The notes under the pieces are model-generated. The model was not told where the DNA came from. It saw only the letters and a program-made list of their open reading frames with translations, and searched no databases. Below, piece after piece: positions 10,430 through 20,139 of a stretch of DNA of 64,000 nt; the first letter of the stretch is position 1, and each line of letters starts with the position of its first letter. The translations under genes were made by a program, and so were the position numbers. This stretch comes from Perognathus longimembris pacificus. Its lineage: Eukaryota > Chordata > Mammalia > Rodentia > Heteromyidae. Location: the NCBI RefSeq assembly GCF_023159225.1, contig NC_063177.1:16330673-16394672 (forward strand), written 5' to 3'.

Positions 10430-10745
10430 TATATAGTCACCATGTGCCAGCCCCTATGTTAATTAAGCACTTTGCATAGATTTCTTTTTCCTCTTTTTTT
10501 GTTTTTGTGGAGTTGGGGTCTTACCCTTCCTAAGCACACATTCTTTTGAGCTACAACCAGATTCCCTAGGTTATTTGCATTTATCTTTCCAGTATCCCTG
10601 AGAAGATATAGCATTACTATTTCCTCTTACAGGATAAGGAAGCTAAAGCTTAAGGGCAACAGTCATGGTTTTACTGAGTAACAGAATTAGAATTTAAATT
10701 CAGGGCTGTTGGACTCCAAAAAATAATCAACCACCTTAACCACTA
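10430..10745 (-). mobile_element. MIR element
   Basis: Reversed MIR landmarks: 'CATGTGCCAGCCCCTATG', 'AATTAAGCACTTTGCATAG', 'ACAGGATAAGGAAGCTAAAG' and 'CACCTTAACCACTATGAGCA'. Split by an ID monomer at about 10494-10570. An ancient tRNA-derived SINE common to mammals. Confidence 0.75.
10494..10570 (-). mobile_element. ID-type SINE, decayed
   Basis: T-rich tail then 'GGAGTTGGGGTCTTACCC...CACATTC...GAGCTACAACCAGATTCC', a degraded reversed ID/B-type insert inside the MIR. Confidence 0.45.
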
Positions 10746-10775
10746 TGAGCATGTTCCCTCATCTCAAGAAAGATG

Positions 10776-10860
10776 TTAGGGGCTGGGAATGTGGCTTAGT
10801 GGTACTAGCATGCATGAGGTCCTGAGTTCAATTCCTCAGTACCATATAAATAAAATTGAA
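10776..10860 (+). mobile_element. ID-type SINE monomer
   Basis: GGGGCTGGGAATGTGGCTTA at the 5' end and 'CTGAGTTCAATTCCTCAGTACC' (B box) at the 3' end, then an A/T-rich tail. The Geo arm is absent, so this is a monomer. Confidence 0.85.
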
Positions 10861-11345
10861 AGATATTACATGTATATGTGTCAGTAAGGGATGATATCTT
10901 CTTTTTAAAGTAAATAAATAATTTTCAAAGAAAAGGTTCAGTTCTGATTTCTTCAATTTTTATATGCAGAGTTTTAGACTCAGCCCATCTAATGGTGTCT
11001 TTTCTTTTTACTAGTTTGGTAGGATTAGTACCTGGAGTTGAATGTGATCTTTTTACCTGGCTTTTTTCACTGCATAATGTTTTCAAGGTTCATTATGCTG
11101 TATGTATCAGTACTTCACCAATACTTCATATTCTGGCTGAATAATATTCCACTTAATGGAAATTTTGTGCCATTGTTTGTTCATTCATCAGTTGGTGGAC
11201 ATTTGGATTATTTCCTTTTTTTGTATGAGTAATGTCACTCAACATTTGTGTACAAGTTTTGTTTGGACATGTTTTCATTTCTCTTGGGTATATACCTAGA
11301 AATGGAATCGTTTGGTCATGTGATTAACTTTTTGAGGAGCTTCTA

Positions 11346-11558
11346 TTTTATTTTTTATTTTTTTGTCAGTCCTGGGCCTTGGACTCAGGGCCTGAAAACT
11401 GTCCCTGGCTTCTTTTTGCTCAAGGCTAGCACTCTGCCACTTCAGCCACAGCCCCACTTTTGGCCATCTTTTGTATATGTAGTGCTGGGGAATCGAACCC
11501 AGGGCTTCATGTATACGAGGCAAGCACTCTTGCCACTAGGCCATATTCCCAGCCCCCC
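11346..11558 (-). mobile_element. IDL-Geo SINE
   Basis: Full-length reversed copy with TSD AGGAGCTTCTA at 11335-11345 and 11559-11569, inserted in the L1. Confidence 0.93.
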
Positions 11559-11674
11559 AGGAGCTTCTAGATTAGACTTATTTTCCAAAAAGCTGTGAAA
11601 TTGTATTCTCATTAGTAACAAATGTGCGAGTGCTCAATTTTTCCATATCTTTACCAACACTTCTTTATCTCTCT

Positions 11675-11875
11675 CTTTTTTTTTTTGCCATTCCTGGGGC
11701 TTGAACTCGGCCTGAGCACTGTCCTTGGCTTCCTTTTTGCTCGAGACTAGCACTCTACCACTTGAGCCACAGTGCCACTTCTGGCTTTTTCTGTATATGT
11801 GGTGCTGAGGAATCAAACCCAGGGCTTCATGCATGCTATGCAAGCACTCTACCACTAAGCCATATTCCCAACCCT
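11675..11875 (-). mobile_element. IDL-Geo SINE, older variant
   Basis: Reversed copy with old-type changes ('GTGCTGAGGAATCAAACCC', 'CATGCATGCTATGCAAGCAC', end 'CCATATTCCCAACC'). Confidence 0.88.
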
Positions 11876-12019
11876 CCTTTTTCTTTAATCTCTTTTTAAA
11901 AAATTTAAATCATCTTTAATGAGTGTGAAGTTGTATCTTATTGTGGTTTTGATTTGCATTTCTCAATCACTATGTTGCCCATCTTTTTATGTGCTGTATA
12001 TCTTCTTAGCAGAACTGTC

Positions 12020-12207
12020 CGCTCCAATTTTTCCCCTCCCCCCATTTTTTCTTTCTTGTTTTTCCCTCCTTGTCCCCTCCCCCTCCTTTCCTTCATTCTT
12101 TTCTTAAGACAGGATTTCACTAATGTAACCCAGCCTGGCTTCAAACCCTGCAGTCCACCTGCCTCAGCCTCCAATGCTGGAATTATATGTGTATACCACC
12201 ACATCTA
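12020..12207 (-). mobile_element. 7SL/B1-type SINE with pyrimidine-rich tail
   Basis: Reversed B1 ('GACAGGATTTCACTAATGTAACCCAG', 'CTCAGCCTCCAATGCTGGAATTATATG') preceded by about 80 bp of C/T-rich sequence at its A-tail side. Confidence 0.75.
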
Positions 12208-12299
12208 GCTGAAGTTCTTAATTTTAATGAAGCCAATTAGTCCATTTTTCTTTTGTTACTTGTGCTTTGGTGTTCTGAGGACATTTTTAGACAAACACT

Positions 12300-12388
12300 G
12301 GACTGAGGGTGGAATTGAAATGGTCAAAGTGCTTACCTTTTATGCTCAAGGCCTCTGGGTTCCATCCCCAGTACAAGGAGGAAAATGG
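12300..12388 (+). mobile_element. ID-type SINE, decayed
   Basis: 'ATGGTCAAAGTGCTTACC...GCCTCTGGGTTCCATCCCCAGTAC' matches the ID body and B box. The 5' end is eroded. Confidence 0.6.
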
Positions 12389-12821
12389 GCAAACAGAAAG
12401 GAGGATTTATCCTTACTAGTGGAAATTCCTTCTATCTAGAGAACATATTTTAAGAAAACCACCCCAGATGCATAAAAAGAATGGTGAGCAGTGATAGCAA
12501 TTATAAAATCAGATCTGATTCACTGCAGTAGAGTCAAGATATCAGAGTCAGTCTCCTGACTAATGAAGTCAGTGGTCCTCCAGAGTCTGCAGTAGTCTGA
12601 TTTAGATCATTCCCAGAGTTTTCTGTCGTGAGACAGTCACTATTAAAAAGTTTTTTCTCAGACTAAACAGTCTGCTTTCCCACTAATTGATTTTAGACAG
12701 GTTTTCTCAGAATCACAACTCTATTTTTCTCTAACACACCTTAGTATACTTGAAAGTCTGAAGTTTTCTTTTCTCAAAGCTAAACATACATTCTCCAGTA
12801 TAATCAAATAGATTCTTATCC
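12389..12821. other. No recognisable feature
   Basis: About 430 bp of unique-looking sequence. No repeat or coding signal recognised. Confidence 0.4.
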
Positions 12822-13047
12822 AGGGGCAGGTGGTTCATGCCTGTAATCTCAGCTACTGAAGAAGCTAAGATCCAGAAAATTGAGGTTCAAAACCAACCTA
12901 GGGCAGAAATTAACCAGCCAAATGCTAGACTGGTGTGGCTCAAGTGGTAGAGTACCAGTTGAGTAATAAGCAAACTGAGCAAAGGCCCTGAGAGAGAGGG
13001 GGAGAGAGGAAAGAGAGGGAAAAGAGGGAGAGAAGAAAGAAGGAAAG
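12822..13047 (+). mobile_element. 7SL-Geo SINE with purine-rich tail
   Basis: 7SL head 'GGTGGTTCATGCCTGTAATCTC' and a tRNA-like Geo tail (TGTGGCTCAAGTGGTAGAGT). The tail is a GAGAGGGA/GAAAG purine run of about 57 bp (12991-13047). Confidence 0.85.
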
Positions 13048-13290
13048 AGTTTGGCAACAATGGATCACACCTGTAATCCTAGCTATTCAGGAGGTTGAGA
13101 TTTGACAATTGAAGTTCAAAGCCATCTTGGGCATACAAAGTCAAGAGCTTCTTATCTCCAATTAAACAGCAAAAAGCTGGAACTGGAGGCATGGCTCAAG
13201 TAGTAGAGTGCCAGCTGTGAGCAATAAAAATAACTGAGAACACAAAGACCTGAGTTCAGCTCAGGTTACATGCACAAAAAGAATGAAAGG
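13048..13290 (+). mobile_element. 7SL-Geo SINE
   Basis: Begins directly after the purine tract of the previous copy: 'GGATCACACCTGTAATCCTAGC', 'ATGGCTCAAGTAGTAGAGTGCC', then a B-box region 'CCTGAGTTCAGCTCAGG'. Moderately diverged. Confidence 0.85.
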
Positions 13291-13424
13291 AGGGAGAGTA
13301 GAGGAAGGATTCTTGACCAGTGCTATGAAATAGAACTTTCTGTGATGATAGAAATATGCTGTATCTAAACCATTCTTTTCGGTAGAACACTGGCGTTCTA
13401 AACATTCTTCTGGGCCGATTTCTC

Positions 13425-13592
13425 AGTATCACTTAGTGTGCCACCGGTCAAGTAGCATCAGCTTCACCTGGGAACATGCACTCTTTTAGGCCGTACCCCA
13501 GACTATGAATCTAAATGTTTTGGGGGTGGAGCTCAGCAGTCTGGTTTAGCAAGCTCCTCAGGTGATTGAACTGCCTTAGCGCTTGAAAGCCA
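13425..13592 (+). mobile_element. MER5-like hAT-Charlie nonautonomous DNA transposon
   Basis: Contains the near-palindromic MER5-type ends and core: 'CAGCTTCACCTGGGAACATG', 'GTACCCCAGACTATGAATCT', 'CTCCTCAGGTGATTGAA'. Old and mutated. Identified from recognised wording, not an alignment; orientation is uncertain. Confidence 0.6.
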
Positions 13593-13633
13593 ATTCTAGG
13601 TCTTCAAGGTTTCTGTTAAAAGTAGGACTCAGG

Positions 13634-13829
13634 GCTGGGAATATGGCCTAGTGGCAAGAGTGCTTGCCTCCTACACATGAAGCTGTCAGTTCGATTCCCC
13701 AGCACCACATATATGGAAAATGGCCAGAAGGGGCACTGTGGCTCAGGTGGCAGAGTGCTAGCCTTGAGCGGGAAGAAGCCAGGGATGGTGCTCAGGCCCT
13801 GAGTCCAAGGACTGGCAAAAAAAAAAAAA
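13634..13829 (+). mobile_element. IDL-Geo SINE, GGGAAGAAGCC subfamily
   Basis: Nearly intact. It carries the diagnostic 'AGAAGGGGCACTG', 'GAGCGGGAAGAAGCCAGGGATGG' and a short A17 tail. TSD AAAAGTAGGACTCAGG at 13618-13633 and 13830-13845. Confidence 0.95.
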
Positions 13830-13845
13830 AAAAGTAGGACTCAGG

Positions 13846-15324
13846 CATGGTCTGACCTGAACTGCTTGGTGGGGGCAGGCTCAAATGCGCTTATCTAGAT
13901 AATATATTGACTGCATACTATAAAATAGATTCAGTGTGATTATAGAGAATTTTTTAAAAGTAAAGTGCCAGATGAAGTTTATAAAAAAAAAAGTTAAGGG
14001 GAATGTCCCACTAAATCTCACGTACAACCTTATAGGGCTGAATTAGAACCATGGGTTGTTGATTCTCAGCCTGGTATGTTCTCGTTTCATGAAATAAGCC
14101 CCACTGTTTGTTTGGCTTGGTGTCTCCCAGAAGAGAAAAAGCTGGTTCTTTGACATGTACTTCACCCTGTCCCCTTTGGGGGGCATTCCTGTCTGTTCTT
14201 CCATTATTTCCCCATTGCTAGGGTGTCTCTAGTCACACTCAGTGCCCTGGGAATACCTCCTCCTTTTTAGAGATTAATAAACTTCACATATATAGTTGTC
14301 TTCTTTTAATATGATTTTTGTCCTTTTCAGCTTGAAACCTAGAAGAGGAGTTGGCTTGTTCTTTTGTTGGCCCTGAGCCAGATGTCATAACTTCAGGCAG
14401 TGCCACGCTACATATCTCCAGCAGTTTGAAATGGAGAAGGAGCTAGAGATAAGATCAGCAGCTTTAGGTGATGGCATTGTTTCAAATAAACCATGCATGA
14501 CCCAAAGCTTCCACTTCAAATGGGGAATGAAATTGCTTCATCCTTTGACAGCTTGCTCCATGAAAGAAATTTATCTTCACTTAATTGCTTTAGACCCCAG
14601 GAGGCTGCATACAGTAATTTCTGGGAGATAATTATATCAAATTTTTAAAAAATATGTGACTGTGGACGTGAATATGCAACTGCAGTGGACATGGAGGGGG
14701 ACAGAGGTCCTGCTGAACTTACTGGTAGGTTTCTGTTCTCATTGCTGGAGTCTGCCTAGATTACTTACTCTCAGAAATCTGTTGGTATTGCCTTGTGCAT
14801 CTGGCCATCCCCTGTGGTGAGGTAACATTCTGCTTCAAGTCCTGAAGTGGGGAGGGGTCAGGCTGGCTGGATGGCTTCCGGCTGCTTGTCTTCATCTAAT
14901 CCTGCTGGGCACAGTCTGCCTACACTGTGGGCCAGAACCATTGGAAGTCATAGTCAGTGGCAGCTGAAACCCAGCAAACTTGTTGATTTTAAAACATGAC
15001 TATTTAGATGTTAGGAATAAACTTCCTGTAGATGGGGACAAGCTTCTTAATCTAGGCATGTTTGAATTTCTAATTCTTGTTTCCTTGGCCTTTATATTTT
15101 AAGAGTCTAAGCTTCCTTTCTGTTGTCTTCACTAATCACAGCCACTGCCAGCTTCTACCCCACATTTTTTTCTTATTTCTGAAGTTCCAAGGCCTTTTTT
15201 CTACCTTCTGCTAAATAACTGTATCTCCATATTGCAATATAGCAATTCCTAGAATGACCATAGGTGTCCGAGTGTGAACACACTTCCCCAGGGTCATCTC
15301 TCAACACTTTATGCATCTCCCTTT
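13846..15324. other. Repeat-poor stretch
   Basis: About 1.5 kb without a recognised repeat. An open frame at 14431-14631 has no recognisable domain. Nothing here resembles a known gene by eye. It may simply be non-repetitive intergenic or intronic sequence. Confidence 0.5.
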
Positions 15325-15338
15325 AAGACTGCACACAG

Positions 15339-15541
15339 GGGCTGGGGATATAGCCTAGTGGCAAGAGTGCCTGCCTCGGATACACGAGGCCCTAGGTTCG
15401 ATTCCCCAGCACCACATATACAGAAAACGGCCAGAAGCAGCGCTGTGGCTCAAGTGGCAGAGTGCTAGCCTTGAGCGGGAAGAAGCCAGGGACAGTGCTC
15501 AGGCCCTGAGTCCAAGGCCCAGGACTGGCCAAAAAAAAAAA
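15339..15541 (+). mobile_element. IDL-Geo SINE, 'ATAGCC/CGGATACACG' subfamily
   Basis: Crisp copy with 'GGGATATAGCCTAGTGGC' and 'GCCTCGGATACACGAGGCCC', TSD AAGACTGCACACAG at 15325-15338 and 15542-15555, and an A12 tail. Confidence 0.95.
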
Positions 15542-15555
15542 AAGACTGCACACAG

Positions 15556-16388
15556 AACATTAAATTGTGAGCTTCATGAGACTTCTCTCTAATTGACATT
15601 CCTGACTGTGTGTTATGATGTGCTGTGGTATCACAGATCTCATGGGGATATTTGAGTAAGTCAGTGAGGCATAGCTGAATGACATGGTTTCTGGACATTC
15701 TTCCCTGAAGGACTAGAGAGCTGACTGGGAGGTGGCAGACCAGTGAGTACCTAACTCAGCTCGCAGCACAGGAGCCCCAGAATCAATCACAGTGGTCGGA
15801 CTGAAGCAGAGAATCTGTAAAGCTAGCCACTTCGAGGCCTCCGGTTGTGTCCTACTCAAGTCCCCATGGTGCCTTCTGCTCACAGGGGTCATTTTCTTGT
15901 GTTCCTTGTCCCATCATTCTCACTGATTGGTCATACTGATTGGTCAGGATTGGTCATACTCCTTAGCTCATTTGGAGGGCAGAGTATTGCTCTTTAAATT
16001 ACCCAAGAAACCTGACAGCTGGAATGAGTAAGCCAATTTGCATTTGAGGCCTACTAGTATGCCCCTGAGGGAAATCTAAAGCAAGTACTGTCACATTTCT
16101 TGGAGTCATATCAAGGGATTTTTGAAGGAATTATACTTTTGTTCATATCTAGAACATGAGCACCTGAGTTGCAACCTAGAGGGGTCATTGGGGCCAAGGG
16201 GTTTGTTCCCCATGTGTCCTTTGAGAAAAAAAAAAATTATGTGTGTTATCACTGTGTGTTATCACACACTGCTTCTTTCTGGAGCTGCCTTTCTTCTCCT
16301 CATTGGTCTATCAATCTGAGAGGAGAAACCTAAAAGGAGCTGCCCAGTCTGAAGTTGAAATACAGAGATCTCAGAGCACATAGATCTT
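15556..16388. other. Repeat-poor stretch
   Basis: No repeat or gene recognised, apart from the cluster of inverted CCAAT words at 15925-15956. Confidence 0.45.
15925..15956 (-). promoter_or_regulatory. Three clustered CCAAT boxes (reverse strand)
   Basis: GATTGGTCA occurs three times (15925, 15938, 15948), so the minus strand reads TGACCAATC three times within 32 bp. This resembles an NF-Y binding cluster. Spacings are 13 and 10 bp. There is no adjacent promoter evidence, so it may be a chance microduplication. Confidence 0.35.
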
Positions 16389-16620
16389 GCTGGGCACTGG
16401 TGGCTCACATCTGTAAGCCAAACTACTTAGGAGGCTGAGATCTGAGGACCAAGGTTCAAAGCCAGCCTGAGCAGACAAACCCAACAAACCATCTCTTACT
16501 AACCAGCAAAAAGCCAGAAGTGAAAGAGGTGTGGCTCAAATGGTAGAGTGCCAGTCTTGAGCAAAAAAGCTAAGCAAGAGCCAGAGGCTCTGTGCAACAC
16601 ACAAAAAATAAGAAAGGAAG
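16389..16620 (+). mobile_element. 7SL-Geo SINE
   Basis: Head 'GCACTGGTGGCTCACATCTG', tail 'GTGTGGCTCAAATGGTAGAGTGCC'. TSD ACATAGATCTT at 16378-16388 and 16621-16631. Confidence 0.9.
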
Positions 16621-16759
16621 ACATAGATCTTAGTTAGAAATGTTGCATGTAGGCAGCTGAAACAGGCCAGCAAATAGTCTACCACCTGTCCTTAGGATTT
16701 GGCTAATGCAGTTGAGATAGCAGATCTTTCAATGATATTAAATTGCCTGCATTATTATT

Positions 16760-16965
16760 ATTATTTTTTTTTTTTGGCCTGTCCTGGGCCTTGGACTCAG
16801 GGCCTGAGCACTGCCCCTTGCTTCTTCCCCCTCAAGGCTAGCACTCTGCCACCTGAGCCACAGCACCCCTTCTGGCCGTTTTCCATATATGTGGTGCTGG
16901 GGAATCGAACCAAGAGCTTCATGTGTAGGAGGCAAGCACTCTTGCCACTAGGCCATATTCCCAGC
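16760..16965 (-). mobile_element. IDL-Geo SINE, GGGAAGAAGC-type
   Basis: Reversed copy with the variant 'GCTTCTTCCCCCTCAAGG' and 'GAACCAAGAGCTTCATGTGTAGG'. TSD CCTGCATTATTATT at 16746-16759 and 16966-16979. Confidence 0.93.
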
Positions 16966-16979
16966 CCTGCATTATTATT

Positions 16980-17257
16980 TTTCTTTCCTACTTTAGTTTT
17001 TTTTTTTTTTTTTTTTTTTGGCCAGTCCTGGGGCCTTGGACTCAGGGCCTGAGCACTGCCCCTGACTTCTTCCTGCTCAAGGCTAGCACTCTGCCACTTG
17101 AGCCACAGCGCCGCTTCTGGCCGTTTTCTGTATATGTGGTGCTGGGGAATCGAACCTAGGGCCTCGTGTATCCGAGGCAGGCACTCTTGCCACTAGGCTA
17201 TATCCCCAGCCCCCCTACTTTAGTTTTTTAAATTTATTGTCAAGGTGGTGTACAGAG
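16980..17257 (-). mobile_element. Very short L1 3' end, split by a SINE
   Basis: Reversed L1 terminus 'AAATTTATTGTCAAGGTGGTGTACAGAG', which matches other L1 3' ends in the window ('CTGTACATCATCTTGACAATTAA'). A third copy of CCTGCATTATTATT follows at 17258-17271, so this insertion has its own TSD. Net L1 length is only about 60 bp. Confidence 0.78.
17001..17213 (-). mobile_element. IDL-Geo SINE, 'CGGATACACG' subfamily
   Basis: Reversed copy with 'CGTGTATCCGAGGCAGGC' and 'GGCTATATCCCCAGCC'. TSD CCTACTTTAGTTTT at 16987-17000 and 17214-17227. It lies inside the short L1 tail. Confidence 0.93.
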
Positions 17258-17337
17258 CCTGCATTATTATTTTAACCAACCTCCCACCCCTCTACATGAA
17301 ACTATTTGTTCATCCTATTGATGAGTTGCTTATTTAA

Positions 17338-17450
17338 TTTTTTTTTGTTGAGACAGGGTCTTGCTATGTAGTGAAGCTGACCTCAGCCTAGAGATCCTTT
17401 TGCCTCAACCTCTTCAATGCCAGGATTACATACAATGCCACCCCTAGCTG
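17338..17450 (-). mobile_element. 7SL/B1-type SINE monomer
   Basis: Reversed B1 with 'TTGAGACAGGGTCTTGCTATGTAG' and 'CCAGGATTACATACAATGCC'. Confidence 0.8.
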
Positions 17451-17670
17451 GGTTGCTCATTTTAAGACAGCTTTGTTTACCAAGGGATTCTCATGATCAG
17501 TTACCATGATTCAGGCTGTTTCTTTTAGATTGACTTTCTTGAAGAAGCAGAGCATGCCTGTTTCTCTTTGTTTTATTTATTTTTTTAAAGGGGCATATGA
17601 GACAAACTTGTTGTATAGGAGTTAGAAAAAAGGATAAACTTCTAGTGTCTTTAAGCAAAAAAAAAAAGTA

Positions 17671-17882
17671 GGGGCTGGGGATATGGCCTAGTGGCAAGAG
17701 TGCTTGCCTCATATACATGAGGCCCTGGGTTCGATTCCCCAGCACCACATATACAGAAAACGGCCAGAAGTGGCGCTGTGGCTCAAGTGGCAGAGTGCTA
17801 GCCTTGAGCAAAAGGAAGCCAGGGACAGTGCTCAGGCCCTGAGTCCAAGGCCCAGAACTGGCCAAAAAAAAAAAAAAAAAAA
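17671..17882 (+). mobile_element. IDL-Geo SINE
   Basis: Near-consensus copy from GGGGCTGGGGATATGGCC to a tail of about 22 A. The flanking A-run plus GTAG forms the TSD. Confidence 0.94.
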
Positions 17883-17973
17883 AAGTAGCCTTTTCAGGGT
17901 TTTTTTTAATGCACTTTTTGTGAGAATTTCATGTGTCCAGTTATTCTGGTGTTTATTAAAGCCTGAGGATATT

Positions 17974-18002
17974 TGTGTCTGTCTGTCTGTCTGTCTGTCT
18001 CT
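17974..18002. repeat. (TGTC)n microsatellite
   Basis: About seven TCTG units. Confidence 0.9.
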
Positions 18003-18277
18003 CCCAGGGGTGTGAGTGTGTGTTGAGCATGTGTATCTGTTCCTTTGGAAAGAAAATCATCCAACTCACATTCCAAGTAGGAAAGTAGAGACTTTCACAT
18101 AACTAGTCTAGAAAAGAAAGCAGTTTGATATAGATAATTGAGGAAAAATAAGATAAATCCTATATGAATGGATGACATACAGTCTGCTCTTGGGATTTAT
18201 TCTACAGCTGTCAGTAACTAATAACAATCACTACCCTCTCTGATATTAAATAAATCAAAATTAAATAAGATTTAAAG

Positions 18278-18482
18278 GGCTGGTAATATGGCCTAGTGAC
18301 AATAGTGTTTGCCTCGTATACATGTAGGCCTAGGTTCCATTCCTCAGCACCAGATATATAGAAAATGGCCAGAAATAGTGCTGTGGCTCAAGTGGCAGAG
18401 TGCTAGCCTTGAGCAAAAAGAAGCTGGGGACAGTACTCAGGCCCTGAGTTCAAGGCCCAGGACTGGCAAAAGAAAAAAAAAA
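18278..18482 (+). mobile_element. IDL-Geo SINE, diverged
   Basis: Recognisable throughout but with about 10% scattered changes ('GGGCTGGTAATATGGCCTAGTG', 'GGTTCCATTCCTCAGCACCA'). No clear TSD. Confidence 0.9.
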
Positions 18483-18699
18483 TTAAAACTCAGTTTTGGG
18501 GTCTTGGGTCACACATCACATCCCAAATGGTCAATCTCTATGTGAAGTTAAAAGGCTGCTGTATTGTCAAGCATAGGTATAGAACATTTATTGCCAGAAG
18601 TTTTCTTGGACTTGGTGTTAGGATTGAGAAGTGTGACTTGATTTTTAAGGTTGGGGATAGGCAAAGGAGATGGGGGAAATGAAATGCTATTAAATGAGT

Positions 18700-18930
18700 A
18701 CAAAGTTTCATATAGAAGGAAACTCTTGGTAATTTAGTGCACAGCATGGTGACTGCACTGAATGATAAAGTATATTTCAGAATAGCTTTTATAAAGGAAT
18801 GGACTTTAATGATTCTCACCATAAAGAAGTGGTAAATATTGGGCATTTAATTATGTATTAATTAGCCTAATTTGGTCATTTTACAATGTGTACATTTATG
18901 CAAACATATGATACTCTGTAAATACAGCAA
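18700..18930 (+). mobile_element. Old L1 3'-end fragment
   Basis: 'AGTGCACAGCATGGTGACTGC', 'TTAATGATTCTCACCATAAAG' and 'ATTTTACAATGTGTACATTTATG' follow the order seen in L1M-type 3' UTRs. The block at 55140-55240 shows the same words. Confidence 0.6.
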
Positions 18931-18931
18931 T

Positions 18932-19225
18932 ACTTTTTTTTTTTTTTTAACACGGGAGGGTCTCATTATGTTGTCCCAGGCTGGTCTCAAACTCCTCCTG
19001 GACTCAAGTGATACCTACCTCAACCTTTCAAGAAGCTGGGACTTCAGGCTTGTCCCATCACTTGGTTTAATAAAACTTCTATTTGTACTAGGAATTGAAC
19101 CCGAGGTGTTGCACTTTCCAGGGAACTCTTCTACCACTTGAGCCACACCCCCAGTCATTTTGTTTTTAGTCTATTTTTCAGGAGGACTCAGGCTCAGGCT
19201 GGTCTTGAACCACTTAAACTTTCTC
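18932..19225 (-). mobile_element. 7SL - ID - 7SL SINE cluster
   Basis: Reversed B1 (18932-19065, 'GTCTCATTATGTTGTCCCAGG'), reversed ID (19066-19156, 'GGAATTGAACCCGAGGTG', 'GCCACACCCCCAGTC') and a partial reversed B1 (19157-19225). All are old. Confidence 0.7.
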
Positions 19226-19703
19226 TAAAAGGCCTCATATAACATAGAGAATGCTGTGATTTGTCTGGCTAAAGTTGCCTAATTAGGAATGAATCTGCAT
19301 CAGAAGTGGTAGACTTCAAAGACTGAAAAGTTATAAGAGTCATATTGAGATTACTTAGGCATGAATTTAGCATGGCATCGCATAATTCTCACCTACTCTG
19401 TATCAATACATTCTTAGCTTTCCATTCTTAGCTTCCCTGTTTTCATTAATGAAAATGGCATCAGCATTTTACATAGTACTGTCATGATGTGTTGTTTTAC
19501 TGGATTCCCACTAATAGCTCTGGGAGGCATTGTCACATTTTATATATGCAAAAGACTGAATTTCAATAATAGGCCAGAACCCCATATATTATTTAGTTGA
19601 CAGGTTTAGTTGACTATCAAGATTGATTGTCTTACATCCAGAGTAAAGAAATACCAAGATCAAGGGTGCTGTTTGGACACCAGTTTGGCAGACATATGGG
19701 CAC
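19226..19703. other. No recognisable feature
   Basis: AT-rich sequence without identified repeats or coding signal. Confidence 0.4.
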
Positions 19704-20122
19704 TGTTGTAATTTGGATATAAAGTGCCTCCACTCATTTGTTGAAAGCTTGCTCCCCAACTAGTAGTAGTACTATTGAAGTGATTGGATCATGAGGATAC
19801 TAACTCTGTCAAGGTAATTAATCTATTAATGAGTTCATACTTGATGAACAATTTTGGCTTTAAGGTTTGATTGGAAAAAGTAGGTCACTGGGGATGTGTC
19901 TTCGAAGAGTATATCTTTGCTCCAGCCCTTTTCTTGTCTGTCTCTGCTACTTGGCTGTCACGAAGTGCTGTACAACATCTCTACCTACCATGGTGTTATG
20001 CCACCCCTTGGCCCAGAAACAATGGAGTCAGCCAATCATGGGCCTATGAAACCATGTACCAAAATAAGTCTTTCCTCCTTTGAGTTATTTGTCACAGTAA
20101 CGAAAAGGGACTAACTAATCCA
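19704..20122 (+). mobile_element. ERVL-MaLR-type solo LTR, decayed
   Basis: About 420 bp beginning TG and ending CA. MaLR-type wording includes 'TTGGATCATGAGGATACTAAC', 'AAGTAGGTCACTGGGGATG', 'ATGGAGTCAGCCAATCATGG', an 'AAAATAAGTCTTTCCTCC' polyadenylation-like region and 'TTTGTCACAGTAACGAAAAGGG'. No internal retroviral sequence and no readable TSD. This old endogenous element is non-coding here. Confidence 0.65.
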
Positions 20123-20139
20123 GATGTAGACTTGTTAAG

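Larger units (their letters stand above)
10990..12300 (-). mobile_element. Old L1 ORF2 fragment, interrupted
   Basis: Collinear reversed L1 patches at 10990-11345, 11570-11674, 11880-12019 and 12208-12300: 'GGCTGAATAATATTCCAC', 'GGGTATATACCTAGAAATGG', 'TTTGAGGAGCTTC', 'TGTGGTTTTGATTTGCATTT' and 'TTAATGAAGCCAATTAGTCC'. Three SINEs interrupt it and no frame survives. Confidence 0.82.
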
